Virus record (IMG/VR): IMGVR_UViG_3300008997_001278
Location: 1-49,723 of that record
Origin: a virus
Reading direction: 5' to 3' (one strand)
Length of the DNA stretch: 49,723 bases
Below are positions 12,976-19,612 of this stretch, piece by piece. How positions within the stretch are numbered: the first letter of the stretch is position 1; each line of letters begins with the position of its first letter. The notes beneath the pieces are model-generated. The model did not search any database and had not been told where the DNA came from. It saw nothing but the letters and a program-made list of their open reading frames with translations. Both the position numbers and the translations under genes were made by a program.

Positions 12976-13185
12976 ATGGAAGAAGAAGAAAGAATGACAA
13001 CATTTGAATCAGTTAGGGTAACCATGAACAATATGGCATCAGCCATTACAGTGCAATCAAAGCTGCTGGAGATCCTGAGTGGTGTTGCGGTACCGCACCC
13101 ACTGTATGGTACATCATTAAGCTCCGAAGAGCTTCTTGCGTTGTTCGCCGATTCACACACCGAGAACGAAATGGGAGAGGCTTAA
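12976..13185 (+). CDS. Small hypothetical protein (69 aa)
   Basis: MEEEERMTTFESVRVTMNNM, helical and acidic, ending ADSHTENEMGEA. Strong site AGAGGAGAAGAATAAA before ATG 12976. No recognised family. Confidence 0.62.
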   Translation: MEEEERMTTFESVRVTMNNMASAITVQSKLLEILSGVAVPHPLYGTSLSSEELLALFADSHTENEMGEA

Positions 13186-13189
13186 AAGT

Positions 13190-13522
13190 ATGAAGCCGAC
13201 CGTGGTATCTGTCAACCCTGCGCTCTTTACCTCACCGAGTGGTCAACGCTATGCCGTTGCTGGCTCTGTGTGGGTTCCTGTCCCTGTTGATACAACACGG
13301 GATAACATGGGGCGCTTCGTATCGTGGGAGCCACCAGAAGCCAACCCAGCGCCAACGACAAGCTCCCGCGAATGGTCGGTGAAGGGAAGCAAAGGCAACA
13401 CCTATTGTGTTGTTGAACGCGGCGGCTCATGGGGTTGTTCGTGTGTGGGGTACGGCTACCGCCGCAAGTGCCGGCACATCGACGAGACAAAGAAGAGGAT
13501 TACAGCAGAAGAGGGGAAGTAA
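13190..13522 (+). CDS. SWIM-type zinc-finger protein (110 aa)
   Basis: Begins MKPTVVSVNPALFTSPSG. The C-terminal half has YCVVERGGSWGCSCVGYG followed by RRKCRHI, i.e. C-x-C-x8-C-x-H, the SWIM zinc-finger signature. Such domains bind DNA or protein and are frequent in small phage proteins. ATG 13190 follows GAGAGGCTTAAAAGT; an earlier in-frame start at 13136 overlaps the previous gene with no site. Confidence 0.78.
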   Translation: MKPTVVSVNPALFTSPSGQRYAVAGSVWVPVPVDTTRDNMGRFVSWEPPEANPAPTTSSREWSVKGSKGNTYCVVERGGSWGCSCVGYGYRRKCRHIDETKKRITAEEGK

Positions 13523-13529
13523 GACAAAA

Positions 13530-14027
13530 ATGCTTGACCCAAAATTTTTACTGCTTAACACATTAATGGCTACCACATGGTGGCTTTGGACGAGATCAGG
13601 AATGAAGAAGATACAGAAAAGATGGGACGACCAACGCACAGAACTTGAAACAAAGTTCGGAAAGCGTTGCAAACGTGTCGAATGTGCCGATGGCTTTAGC
13701 ATGAGCGTGCAAGCAGGGACAGCCAACTACAGCACACCACGGTCAGCACTCGGCCCATATACAGCGGTAGAGGTAGGTTTTCCATCGAGAGCAGACTATT
13801 TGCTAGAGCCTTATTTTGATGGCGACAGCAATACCGAGGACATGACAAAAGGCGTATACGCATGGGTTCCTGTTCAGGTCGTCACCAACGTGCTAGCGAA
13901 GCACGGAGGCATGATAAGTGGAGAAGTGCCAGACGGTGTTATCCCACTAACCGCCAAACGAGAGCAAGATAACTTGTTCGAGCGTGTTCTATCGTTGGGC
14001 CAAGAGCAAGAGAACAAAGATACATAA
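13530..14027 (+). CDS. Membrane-anchored hypothetical protein (165 aa)
   Basis: Begins MLDPKFLLLNTLMATTWWLW, a likely membrane anchor, then a basic linker and a soluble part with KRVECADGFSMSVQAG and a region about tyrosines and prolines (YSTPRSALGPYTAVEVGFPS). ATG 13530 is chosen because the longer frame from 13407 runs inside the SWIM gene. Ribosome-binding site GAGGGGAAG is somewhat distant. No recognised family. Confidence 0.62.
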   Translation: MLDPKFLLLNTLMATTWWLWTRSGMKKIQKRWDDQRTELETKFGKRCKRVECADGFSMSVQAGTANYSTPRSALGPYTAVEVGFPSRADYLLEPYFDGDSNTEDMTKGVYAWVPVQVVTNVLAKHGGMISGEVPDGVIPLTAKREQDNLFERVLSLGQEQENKDT

Positions 14028-14048
14028 AAACACAAAGGAAGGCCAAAC

Positions 14049-14252
14049 ATGATAAGGTTAATCGACATCGACAGGGTAAGAGAAGAGATTGGAGACAAGA
14101 AAGCTCAGAGACTTGGATTCTTAAGAGAGTACACAACGGCGATGGTAAACATGGCACGTTGCAATACCGTAGAGGGCAGCGAAGAGCTAACACAGTGCTT
14201 GATTGAAGCCAACGAGATACTAGCGGAAGCAGGGTTGGTATCCAACCGATGA
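14049..14252 (+). CDS. Small helical protein (67 aa)
   Basis: MIRLIDIDRVREEIGDKKAQ, helical throughout, ending LAEAGLVSNR. Strong site AAAGGAAGGCCAAAC. Overlaps the next gene by 4 nt (ATGA). No recognised family. Confidence 0.62.
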   Translation: MIRLIDIDRVREEIGDKKAQRLGFLREYTTAMVNMARCNTVEGSEELTQCLIEANEILAEAGLVSNR

Positions 14253-14623
14253 AACATTGGAAACCATGGTTCTTTGAGAACAGCAGATTCCCCACAGTCC
14301 TATCGAAGATTGCGCCCATTAACATATGGGCTATTAGTATTGGGCCGTTTGTATGGTGCAAGGGAACACTAAGCGAGACAGACAAGATACACGAGACAAT
14401 ACACTATCAGCAGCAGCTAGAACTATTGTTTGTTGGGCAGTGGTTGTTATACCTTCTGTTCTACGTTGTAGGCTTCGTGAAGCATAGGAACGGCATGCTG
14501 GCATACCTGCACAACCGTTTTGAAGTAGAAGCCTATAACAACGAGAGCAACAAAGATTATTTAATAACAAGACGGAGGTGGAGTTGGATCAATGAGCGAG
14601 AGTTAAACAAAAAAGATTATTAA
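14249..14623 (+). CDS. HExxH putative membrane metallopeptidase (124 aa)
   Basis: Contains KIHETIHYQQQLELLFVG with HExxH near residues 48-52, followed by a membrane span (QWLLYLLFYVVGFV) and an RFEVEAYNNE segment whose Glu could be a third zinc ligand. The order 'HExIHxxQQxE + span + EVEAY' is a pattern I know from small putative zinc peptidases. The N-terminus has a second hydrophobic stretch. Catalysis is unproven. Last gene before the repeat-rich region. Confidence 0.7.
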   Translation: MKHWKPWFFENSRFPTVLSKIAPINIWAISIGPFVWCKGTLSETDKIHETIHYQQQLELLFVGQWLLYLLFYVVGFVKHRNGMLAYLHNRFEVEAYNNESNKDYLITRRRWSWINERELNKKDY

Positions 14624-14657
14624 AAAGATTATATTAGAAGAAAGGTATTACAGAAAG

Positions 14658-14705
14658 ATGTTAATGTTATTGGGTATTGTTATATTCCTTATTGCATGTA
14701 AATGA
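14658..14705 (+). CDS. 15-codon lipoprotein-like leader ORF
   Basis: ATG 14658 to TGA 14703 encodes MLMLLGIVIFLIACK, a hydrophobic stretch ending in a lipobox-like LIAC. AAAGG lies 12 bases upstream. If processed it would leave only a lipid-modified dipeptide, a configuration reminiscent of tiny lysis lipoproteins. It may simply be chance. Confidence 0.25.
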   Translation: MLMLLGIVIFLIACK

Positions 14706-15343
14706 ATATGTTTATTGTATTGGCTGTATTAGATTAGTATTAAATGTTTGAAGCAAGTATGTAGATGGCACTGTCCCCAAAAGTGGGGTGAAGTGGTAGA
14801 AAGTGGGAAGCGGTGGATAATACATTAAGCCTTTACGCTGGTATTATTAAAAAAGGCTTTTAATGTGTTGGGAAATGTGATGGTATGCGGTGGAAGGATC
14901 TAGCCCCCACACGCGAGTATTTTTGTATCCGTGTATAAATGTATACGCTAGCGCATTAAATGTATCACCAGCACACACCATCGCACAATAAACGTATTGA
15001 TGTATCATTCCCCGCACTGCCCGTGCATTGCTCACAGCATTGCCAGCGCATGCACACCGAAACTGCCTGTATTGTGGCTGAATCCCACTGCATCGGCGAT
15101 TAAATGTGTTAATGCTGGTGAATATAATAATATATTTGTATTCTCGCCCGAAAAGCCTTAAAATAAAAGCTTAATGATTGCGCATACTTAGTTAACCTTT
15201 CCCTTATAGGGACTAAACTTATTTAAATGTATTATCGCCGTATCAAAAGCTATCCACCCACAACCGCCAACAATAACCGTATCAAAATGTATTCGGCGAG
15301 AGCAATAAATAAAATAACAAACCAATCCAACAGGAGAACAAAC
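14706..15343. repeat. Non-coding region with dispersed AAATGTAT-like repeats
   Basis: About 640 bases without a convincing gene. The word AAATGTAT or a close variant recurs (near 14936, 14957, 14998, 15103, 15225, 15285), often next to GTATC or TTAATG. An inverted pair, CATTAAGCCTTT (14823-14834) and AAAGGCTTTTAATG (about 14852-14866), could form a 10-12 bp stem. CCCCAAAAGTGGGG near 14775 is another short hairpin. The repeats resemble iterons or regulator sites, so the region is a candidate origin or control region; this is inference. Confidence 0.5.
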
Positions 15344-15502
15344 ATGCGACAGAGAATAAAAAGATTAATACATAAACCTATAGACCAATCAACTACAGCC
15401 ATGGCCACAGTAATCATATTCGGTATGGTATACATTGCATGCATCCCTTACCTGCTAGGGAAACGCGCAGCACCACCAGCGCATGACCCAATAGACTTTT
15501 AA
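15344..15502 (+). CDS. 52-residue single-pass membrane protein
   Basis: MRQRIKRLIHKPIDQS, a strongly basic N-terminus, then one membrane span (MATVIIFGMVYIACIPYLL) and a polar Pro/Ala tail. ATG 15344 follows AACAGGAGAACAAAC; the longer frame from 15227 passes through the repeat region and is not credible. The positive-inside rule predicts the N-terminus in the cytoplasm. Isolated inside the non-coding region. Confidence 0.6.
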   Translation: MRQRIKRLIHKPIDQSTTAMATVIIFGMVYIACIPYLLGKRAAPPAHDPIDF

Positions 15503-15616
15503 TGCGCGAGACTTATAATAAATATATTAATGTAAAACCTTTTATGCTTGAGACTTATAACATTAATAAACCTTTAATGCATAAACAAAAAGCTTTTAAT
15601 GCTTGATGCATAAAAC
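15496..15616 (+). repeat. Four degenerate tandem repeats of CTTTTAATGC
   Basis: Copies start at 15496 (CTTTTAATGCGCGAGACTTA), 15538 (CCTTTTATGCTTGAGACTTA), 15571 (CCTTTAATGCATAAAC) and 15592 (GCTTTTAATGCTTGATGC). The first two share GAGACTTATAA downstream and the last two share GCATAAA. Related words occur at 14855 and 15168. Likely binding sites for one protein, or replication iterons. Confidence 0.5.
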
Positions 15617-15774
15617 ATCTAATAGGGGGACCCCCCTCCTACCCCCCTTCCGGAATAAAGGTATCATATGTATTATATGTGTCAAGCGGCGGTTAGGTCC
15701 GTTCGAGAACACACCAAAAAAATCAGAGATTTAAAAAACCCGCCAAAAAATCCCCCAAAGAAAAAACACCAGCT
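15617..15774. other. Gene-free stretch with G/C homopolymer runs
   Basis: Holds GGGGGACCCCCC at about 15625 followed by a second C6 run, then an A/T-rich part with TATCATATG and TATTATATGTG around 15662-15678 and several A-runs. The G5/C6 inverted runs could pair. No gene or clear promoter is visible. Confidence 0.35.
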
Positions 15775-16074
15775 ATGCCCTACCTACTACAGGGGAGGTG
15801 CCAATGCATGGGCAAGCAGAGACGCGTACGCCTTGTAAAGACTGTTAACGGCGGTGTATATGTCTGTCCATGGTGCAGAGCTAACGTTGAGTGGTTCTGC
15901 CGGGGGACGAAAGGATGGGCTAGATGCGCGAACAACATTAGTGCCACGCGCATATATGTGGCAGGACAGAAGATACACATTTGCGAATGGGAAGGGCACG
16001 TGCGGCGCCGGAGAGATGGGGTAGCGGAGTTGTTCTATACAGAAGATTGTGTTGACACCACCGCGGTTCCGTGA
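15775..16074 (+). CDS. Cys-rich putative zinc-binding protein (99 aa)
   Basis: Begins MPYLLQGRCQCMGKQRRVRL with CQC, then YVCPWCRANVEWFC, a later WARCANN and HICEWEGHVRRRR. The CxC and CxxC pairs plus basic residues suggest a zinc ribbon that may bind nucleic acid. The ribosome-binding site is weak. The frame's end carries the TTGACA of the next promoter. Confidence 0.58.
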   Translation: MPYLLQGRCQCMGKQRRVRLVKTVNGGVYVCPWCRANVEWFCRGTKGWARCANNISATRIYVAGQKIHICEWEGHVRRRRDGVAELFYTEDCVDTTAVP

Positions 16075-16080
16075 TATTAT
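16052..16080 (+). promoter_or_regulatory. Sigma70-type promoter abutting the 16081 ATG
   Basis: TTGACA 16052-16057, 17-base spacer, TATTAT 16075-16080. The expected start of transcription is near 16087, which is itself an ATG (third codon of the next frame). This predicts a leaderless or near-leaderless message. Confidence 0.6.
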
Positions 16081-16284
16081 ATGGATATGTTAGATAGTAG
16101 TGCCACACACAAGCATATGCGCGGGGATCTGGTCAAGTGGTACTCATATTATGATGATCAGATTATTAGCGACGCCGGCTACGGTATCGTTTTAGCCATC
16201 GATGTCAACTACTATAAGATTTACATGTTCAGGGACCAAGTGTTTAGGTGGTTTGCCGGCAGTGATGTCGAGCCGGTAGCTTAA
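16081..16284 (+). CDS. VGDLV-family small barrel protein (variant MRGDLV)
   Basis: Longest frame starts at ATG 16081, but this is directly against the -10 box, so the real start is probably ATG 16087 (leaderless) or ATG 16117, which gives the family start MRGDLVKWYSYY. Then GYGIVLAIDVN, YKIYMFRDQVF and DVEPVA. Function unknown. No Shine-Dalgarno is visible for any of the three starts. Confidence 0.6.
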   Translation: MDMLDSSATHKHMRGDLVKWYSYYDDQIISDAGYGIVLAIDVNYYKIYMFRDQVFRWFAGSDVEPVA

Positions 16285-16338
16285 TGGCGCCTAGGCAAAT
16301 AAAAGTTCCAGTTCCCCACAGTTAAACTATTTACTTAC

Positions 16339-16626
16339 ATGAACAATGCTGACGACAAAAGCTTTCCCCTACGCAATATCCAATATCTTATTCGTGAAGC
16401 GCTGACAAAGACAGACAAAGACGAAATCAAGCGTATTGCTAAGAAAGAGGTAGAGCGCGAGCTTAAAGCGAAGCTAACGGCTGCTGTCGAAGATGAAGTT
16501 AAAAAAGCCTTAACCGATAAGGCAACGAAACAAGAAATCGCTGAGATATCTAAGTCGATCATTAAGAAGCTTTATAAGGATCTGTCGATGCACCATCCTT
16601 ATATTATTGATCGCATTAAGGTTTAG
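16339..16626 (+). CDS. Charged helical protein (95 aa)
   Basis: MNNADDKSFPLRNIQYLIRE then long Lys/Glu helices (IKRIAKKEVERELKAKL, VEDEVKKALTDK). No recognised family; such proteins can be scaffold- or chaperone-like. The start has no ribosome-binding site and is preceded by CTATTTAC 4 bases upstream, a relative of the motif described at 16669. Confidence 0.55.
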   Translation: MNNADDKSFPLRNIQYLIREALTKTDKDEIKRIAKKEVERELKAKLTAAVEDEVKKALTDKATKQEIAEISKSIIKKLYKDLSMHHPYIIDRIKV

Positions 16627-16668
16627 CAACAAGATTTAACATATTAATAATATTACCGGTTTTTTGAA

Positions 16669-16686
16669 ATAAATAGGACTATTTAT
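16669..16686 (+). promoter_or_regulatory. CTATTTAT motif with its inverted copy
   Basis: ATAAATAG-GA-CTATTTAT, a perfect 8-bp inverted repeat. The CTATTTAT half recurs upstream of other genes at 25690, 26518, 27033 and 38443 (and as CTATTTAC at 16327). It may be a late-promoter -10 element or an operator. The reverse complement ATAAATAG resembles the T4 late promoter TATAAATA, but would point left. Confidence 0.4.
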
Positions 16687-16734
16687 CACTCAATAAAGCA
16701 TTAAAAAACTTTAAGTTTAAGGACTTATTCTCTC

Positions 16735-17022
16735 ATGAAAAACTTTTATATACTTGGTGGCGCTGTGGTGGTTGGGCTTGTTGCTGTTGGACTCAATAGA
16801 GCAATCGTTGACTATGATGGTATCCCGGATATAACACTTGCCCCACAAAGAACTATTGCTCTCGCTAGCGATCAACTGACTGAGTTGGTTTACTTGCCCG
16901 ACAATACATGCCGGTTTACCGGAGACTTTGATGCAGATATCGATGACTACCGTGCAATCGTAAAATCATGTCTTGAACTTCGCCACCGCGAAATGAGAAT
17001 CGAACCGATTTATATGCACTAA
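16735..17022 (+). CDS. Small membrane or secreted protein (95 aa)
   Basis: Begins MKNFYILGGAVVVGLVAVGL, one N-terminal span, then a soluble part with two Cys (DNTCRF, VKSCLELRHREM) that could form a disulfide in the periplasm. Site TAAGGACTTATTCTCTC. No recognised family. Confidence 0.58.
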   Translation: MKNFYILGGAVVVGLVAVGLNRAIVDYDGIPDITLAPQRTIALASDQLTELVYLPDNTCRFTGDFDADIDDYRAIVKSCLELRHREMRIEPIYMH

Positions 17023-17039
17023 ATCATCGACACTGTGCT

Positions 17040-17282
17040 ATGGAAGTTGTGAGTCTCCGAGTCGGCGACATCATCGTCGACCAAATCACTGGAAATATCG
17101 GATTGTTAATGGAGCGCGTGTTGCTTACTAACGGCGGAGCTGACGATGTGCTGGCGCTGTGGGCATGGGAAGTGTATTGGATAGGTGCTGGTATTCATCC
17201 CGGAAGTCGACTAACCACGTGGACTGAATTTGGGTTGCTTAGCATTATAAAAACTGGGACTTATCGCCACCATGGAAGCTAG
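17040..17282 (+). CDS. VGDLV-family small barrel protein (variant RVGDII)
   Basis: MEVVSLRVGDIIVDQITGNI, then GLLMERVLL, WEVYWIGAG and LLSIIKTGTY. Same strand order as the family with a diverged core. No clear ribosome-binding site. The following paralogue at 17272 overlaps its end. Confidence 0.6.
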   Translation: MEVVSLRVGDIIVDQITGNIGLLMERVLLTNGGADDVLALWAWEVYWIGAGIHPGSRLTTWTEFGLLSIIKTGTYRHHGS

Positions 17283-17583
17283 TTATGGTATGTCTGATAA
17301 AAGTAAGTTGCAAACTCAACTCGAACGCGTTATACTATGTGTAGGTGATATTATTGTCGACACGATAAGTGGCGGCGGTGGAACCTTAATTGCGCGTAGG
17401 AGACATATTGACATTGAAGAGGATGATGTTTACCTCTGGGAAATCAAGTGGTTTAACATTGCTTCTCAAGAACATGTCCCCTCTCCCATAAGAGAAGAAT
17501 CGGAACTTAAGCTTTCAATTGTAGCTGGAACCTATATATTACACTCTGTGAATGGAAAAACCTTTGAGCGCTTACACATTTAG
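17272..17583 (+). CDS. VGDLV-family small barrel protein (variant CVGDII)
   Basis: The frame starts at ATG 17272; ATG 17290 (MSDKSKLQTQ) has GGAAG at 10 bases and is about as likely. Core: CVGDIIVDTISGGGGTLIA, YLWEIKWFNIAS, ELKLSIVAGTY. It resembles the 17040 gene (VGDIIVD, similar IxAGTY/IKTGTY end), so the two are neighbouring duplicates. Confidence 0.6.
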   Translation: MEASYGMSDKSKLQTQLERVILCVGDIIVDTISGGGGTLIARRRHIDIEEDDVYLWEIKWFNIASQEHVPSPIREESELKLSIVAGTYILHSVNGKTFERLHI

Positions 17584-17598
17584 TTTAGGAAAAATTTA

Positions 17599-17865
17599 GT
17601 GGAAAAATTTGATCGATTGGCGGGCGAAAAAGGGCTGATTTTGAGAAGGGACATGTCCGACACTGTTGTCTCTCTTGCCGCCGCGGGCGGTGTTGCTTTG
17701 GAGGGTGCCAATGCGTGCGGGGGCTTGGTGTTTGCCGCGCTTTCTCACTGGAAGTGGCAGTGGGCTGTTCTCGACTCTCAAACTCTGAGCTACCTGCATG
17801 GAATCTCGCCGCGGTTTGATACCGCCGAGGAGGCAGAAAAGTGGATAGAGCGCGCTTCGAGATGA
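17599..17865 (+). CDS. Hypothetical protein (88 aa)
   Basis: From GTG 17599: MEKFDRLAGEKGLILRRDMS, an Ala/Gly-rich stretch (VVSLAAAGGVALEGANACGG) and a C-terminal helix (TAEEAEKWIER). AGGAAAAATTTA upstream is a fair site. The middle is hydrophobic enough to be buried or membrane-associated. No recognised family. Confidence 0.5.
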   Translation: MEKFDRLAGEKGLILRRDMSDTVVSLAAAGGVALEGANACGGLVFAALSHWKWQWAVLDSQTLSYLHGISPRFDTAEEAEKWIERASR

Positions 17866-18083
17866 AAGACGTTGAGTGGTTAATCTCTATCGGTGATTTA
17901 ATAAAAGTCATAACGTATTCTGTTGATGACTATGGCAAAGTCTCCTATGGGATCGTCGTTGCAAAAACGGACGAAGATCAAATGTTTCTTTTTCCCTCTG
18001 TTGATGTGTATATGTTTGGATCGAAAAAGATAACAACATATGCGGCTGGGCGTGTGGAAGTGATCTCGGGGAAATATCTCTAA
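17862..18083 (+). CDS. VGDLV-family small barrel protein (variant SIGDLI)
   Basis: ATG 17862 overlaps the previous stop (ATGA): MKDVEWLISIGDLIKVITYS, YGIVVAKTDEDQ, MFLFPSVDVYMFG and GRVEVISGKYL. The ending VEVIS is again encoded by GGAAGTGATCTC, a decayed junction cassette, here with no overlapping gene after it. Confidence 0.65.
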   Translation: MKDVEWLISIGDLIKVITYSVDDYGKVSYGIVVAKTDEDQMFLFPSVDVYMFGSKKITTYAAGRVEVISGKYL

Positions 18084-18150
18084 GATTTATTTCAGCAGCC
18101 GGCACTTTGACTACTTACTACAGAACTTGTTTAACTATTAGGGGTGTTGT

Positions 18151-18885
18151 ATGAAGTATTTATTTTTTGTGTTAAGTTTGCTCGGGGTTGTTTTCACCTC
18201 CACAAGTGTTGAGGCGTCAGGAACAAATATAGGCGCTGAAGTCCACCGCACCATCGAAATAAGTTCGCAGTTTAGTGAAGTCGAAACAAAAGTTCGAAAC
18301 GCAGCAGTAAGGGTTATAACTGCTGAAGGCGGTCACGGATCTGGGTCGTTGATCCAATACAAAGATATGCAGCTTATTGTTACAGCACAGCATGTTGCCT
18401 CTGATTTGGTTGGAACGGTATATCGAGTCATTCGTGGCACAGAATTAAGAACCGCGGTTTTGGTATATTCAAACGAGGCGCGCGATCATGCAATTCTCTG
18501 GGTTGATTCTCCTTATGAAGACGGCGCTATTCGATGGGACCCCCGACGCGAAATCGCGCCAGTAGGACAAAGGATAACATATTCTGGTTATCCGGGTGCA
18601 CACAATTTAATGACTTTTAGGGGACGAGTTGCCGGGTATGAAACAATGAGCGATGGCTCTACGAATATCTTACTACACACTTATGGTTATTTTGGATGTT
18701 CAGGCTCTTTAGTTTATGATGGGTCCGGCGAAATAGTAGGAGTCTTGTGGGGCATTGATGTGGGTCGAGGAGGAGTACCGGTAGAAAGCATGGTCTGGGT
18801 ATCTCCGATACAAAACCTTAATATAACCTATGCACTGCGGTCTATCTGCAGGACGCTAGGTGATGGTCCTCGGGCATGCCGATAG
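18151..18885 (+). CDS. Secreted trypsin/V8-like serine protease
   Basis: 244 residues. An N-terminal signal peptide (MKYLFFVLSLLGVVFTSTSV) ends near VEASG. The catalytic triad is visible: His81 in LIVTAQHVASD, Asp112 in ARDHAILW and Ser184 in FGCSGSLVYDG. Predicted to act in the periplasm or outside, or on the virion surface if packaged. Possible roles are cleavage of host envelope proteins or processing of phage proteins. Site TTAGGGGTGTTGT. Overlaps the Nudix gene by 10 nt. Confidence 0.83.
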   Translation: MKYLFFVLSLLGVVFTSTSVEASGTNIGAEVHRTIEISSQFSEVETKVRNAAVRVITAEGGHGSGSLIQYKDMQLIVTAQHVASDLVGTVYRVIRGTELRTAVLVYSNEARDHAILWVDSPYEDGAIRWDPRREIAPVGQRITYSGYPGAHNLMTFRGRVAGYETMSDGSTNILLHTYGYFGCSGSLVYDGSGEIVGVLWGIDVGRGGVPVESMVWVSPIQNLNITYALRSICRTLGDGPRACR

Positions 18886-19346
18886 AAGCGCCATCATGGC
18901 GCCGGTTCTTAAACGAAAGCAAAAATGAAGAATATGCTGCTGGAATTGTTGTGTGTCTTGACGAAAACGCGCGGTTTCTCGTTATACGACGAGGACCTAA
19001 CGATGATCGAGAAGGGCAATGGACAATCCCAGGCGGACATATAGACGACGAGGACGCGTCAATCGAGTCTGGTGCGCAGAGAGAGCTTAAGGAAGAGACT
19101 AATTTACATGTAGAACTTAGTGATATGCGGTATATTGGCATGCCAAAGCCAAAAAAGTATTATTATCTGGCTTTCTCTTGGCAAGGTGAGGTGAAAATTG
19201 ACATACCTAACCCCAAAACTGGTGTCATTGAACATGACGATTATAAGTGGGCAACCATTAAAGAGATAAAAGGATTGGATAATACCGAAATACCAATCTA
19301 TTTATTGGAAGAAGCATTAGAATATTATAAGGAACACAAAAAATGA
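18876..19346 (+). CDS. Nudix hydrolase with head-targeting-like N-terminus
   Basis: 156 residues. Nudix box: GGHIDDEDASIESGAQ followed by RELKEET (R69, E70, E73, E74). Nudix enzymes hydrolyse nucleoside diphosphate derivatives (dNTPs, NAD, ADP-ribose or capped RNA). Before the fold lies MPIEAPSWRRFLNES, matching the W-R-x-F-L-N-E motif found at the start of five or more genes downstream. By analogy with T4 internal proteins this could be a packaging signal cleaved after Glu14. If so, the enzyme is ejected with the DNA. Confidence 0.82.
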   Translation: MPIEAPSWRRFLNESKNEEYAAGIVVCLDENARFLVIRRGPNDDREGQWTIPGGHIDDEDASIESGAQRELKEETNLHVELSDMRYIGMPKPKKYYYLAFSWQGEVKIDIPNPKTGVIEHDDYKWATIKEIKGLDNTEIPIYLLEEALEYYKEHKK

Positions 19347-19600
19347 GATTTTTATTGGCGGCTGCAGTCTTTTTTAGTGGATTTGCATATGCAGACCCCC
19401 CTGAAACATCTGAAGATGTTGAAATACGCTATCGCGCGCGAACTGAAATTGACTTTGAGGGTGTGGATGTCGCGGGAACATTAGTTCGTCCCCAAGGATC
19501 CTTAATTCTTGATAGAAAAAAGGGTGCATTCAATCCATTGATTAGATTAAGGGAAGAATTTAACGACGAAATTTCGGATTCAACCGGATTAATTAGATAA
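19343..19600 (+). CDS. Small secreted protein (85 aa)
   Basis: Signal peptide MRFLLAAAVFFSGFAYADPP with a likely cut after AYA. The mature part is charged, with DFEGVDVAGTLVRPQGSLIL and RKKGAFNPLIRLREEF. Mature length about 65 residues. The PQGSLILDRKK/FNPLI pattern reminded me of short secreted proteins of deltaproteobacteria, but I cannot confirm that. It starts on an ATGA overlap with the Nudix gene. Confidence 0.62.
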   Translation: MRFLLAAAVFFSGFAYADPPETSEDVEIRYRARTEIDFEGVDVAGTLVRPQGSLILDRKKGAFNPLIRLREEFNDEISDSTGLIR

Positions 19601-19612
19601 GGTAGGAAACCT

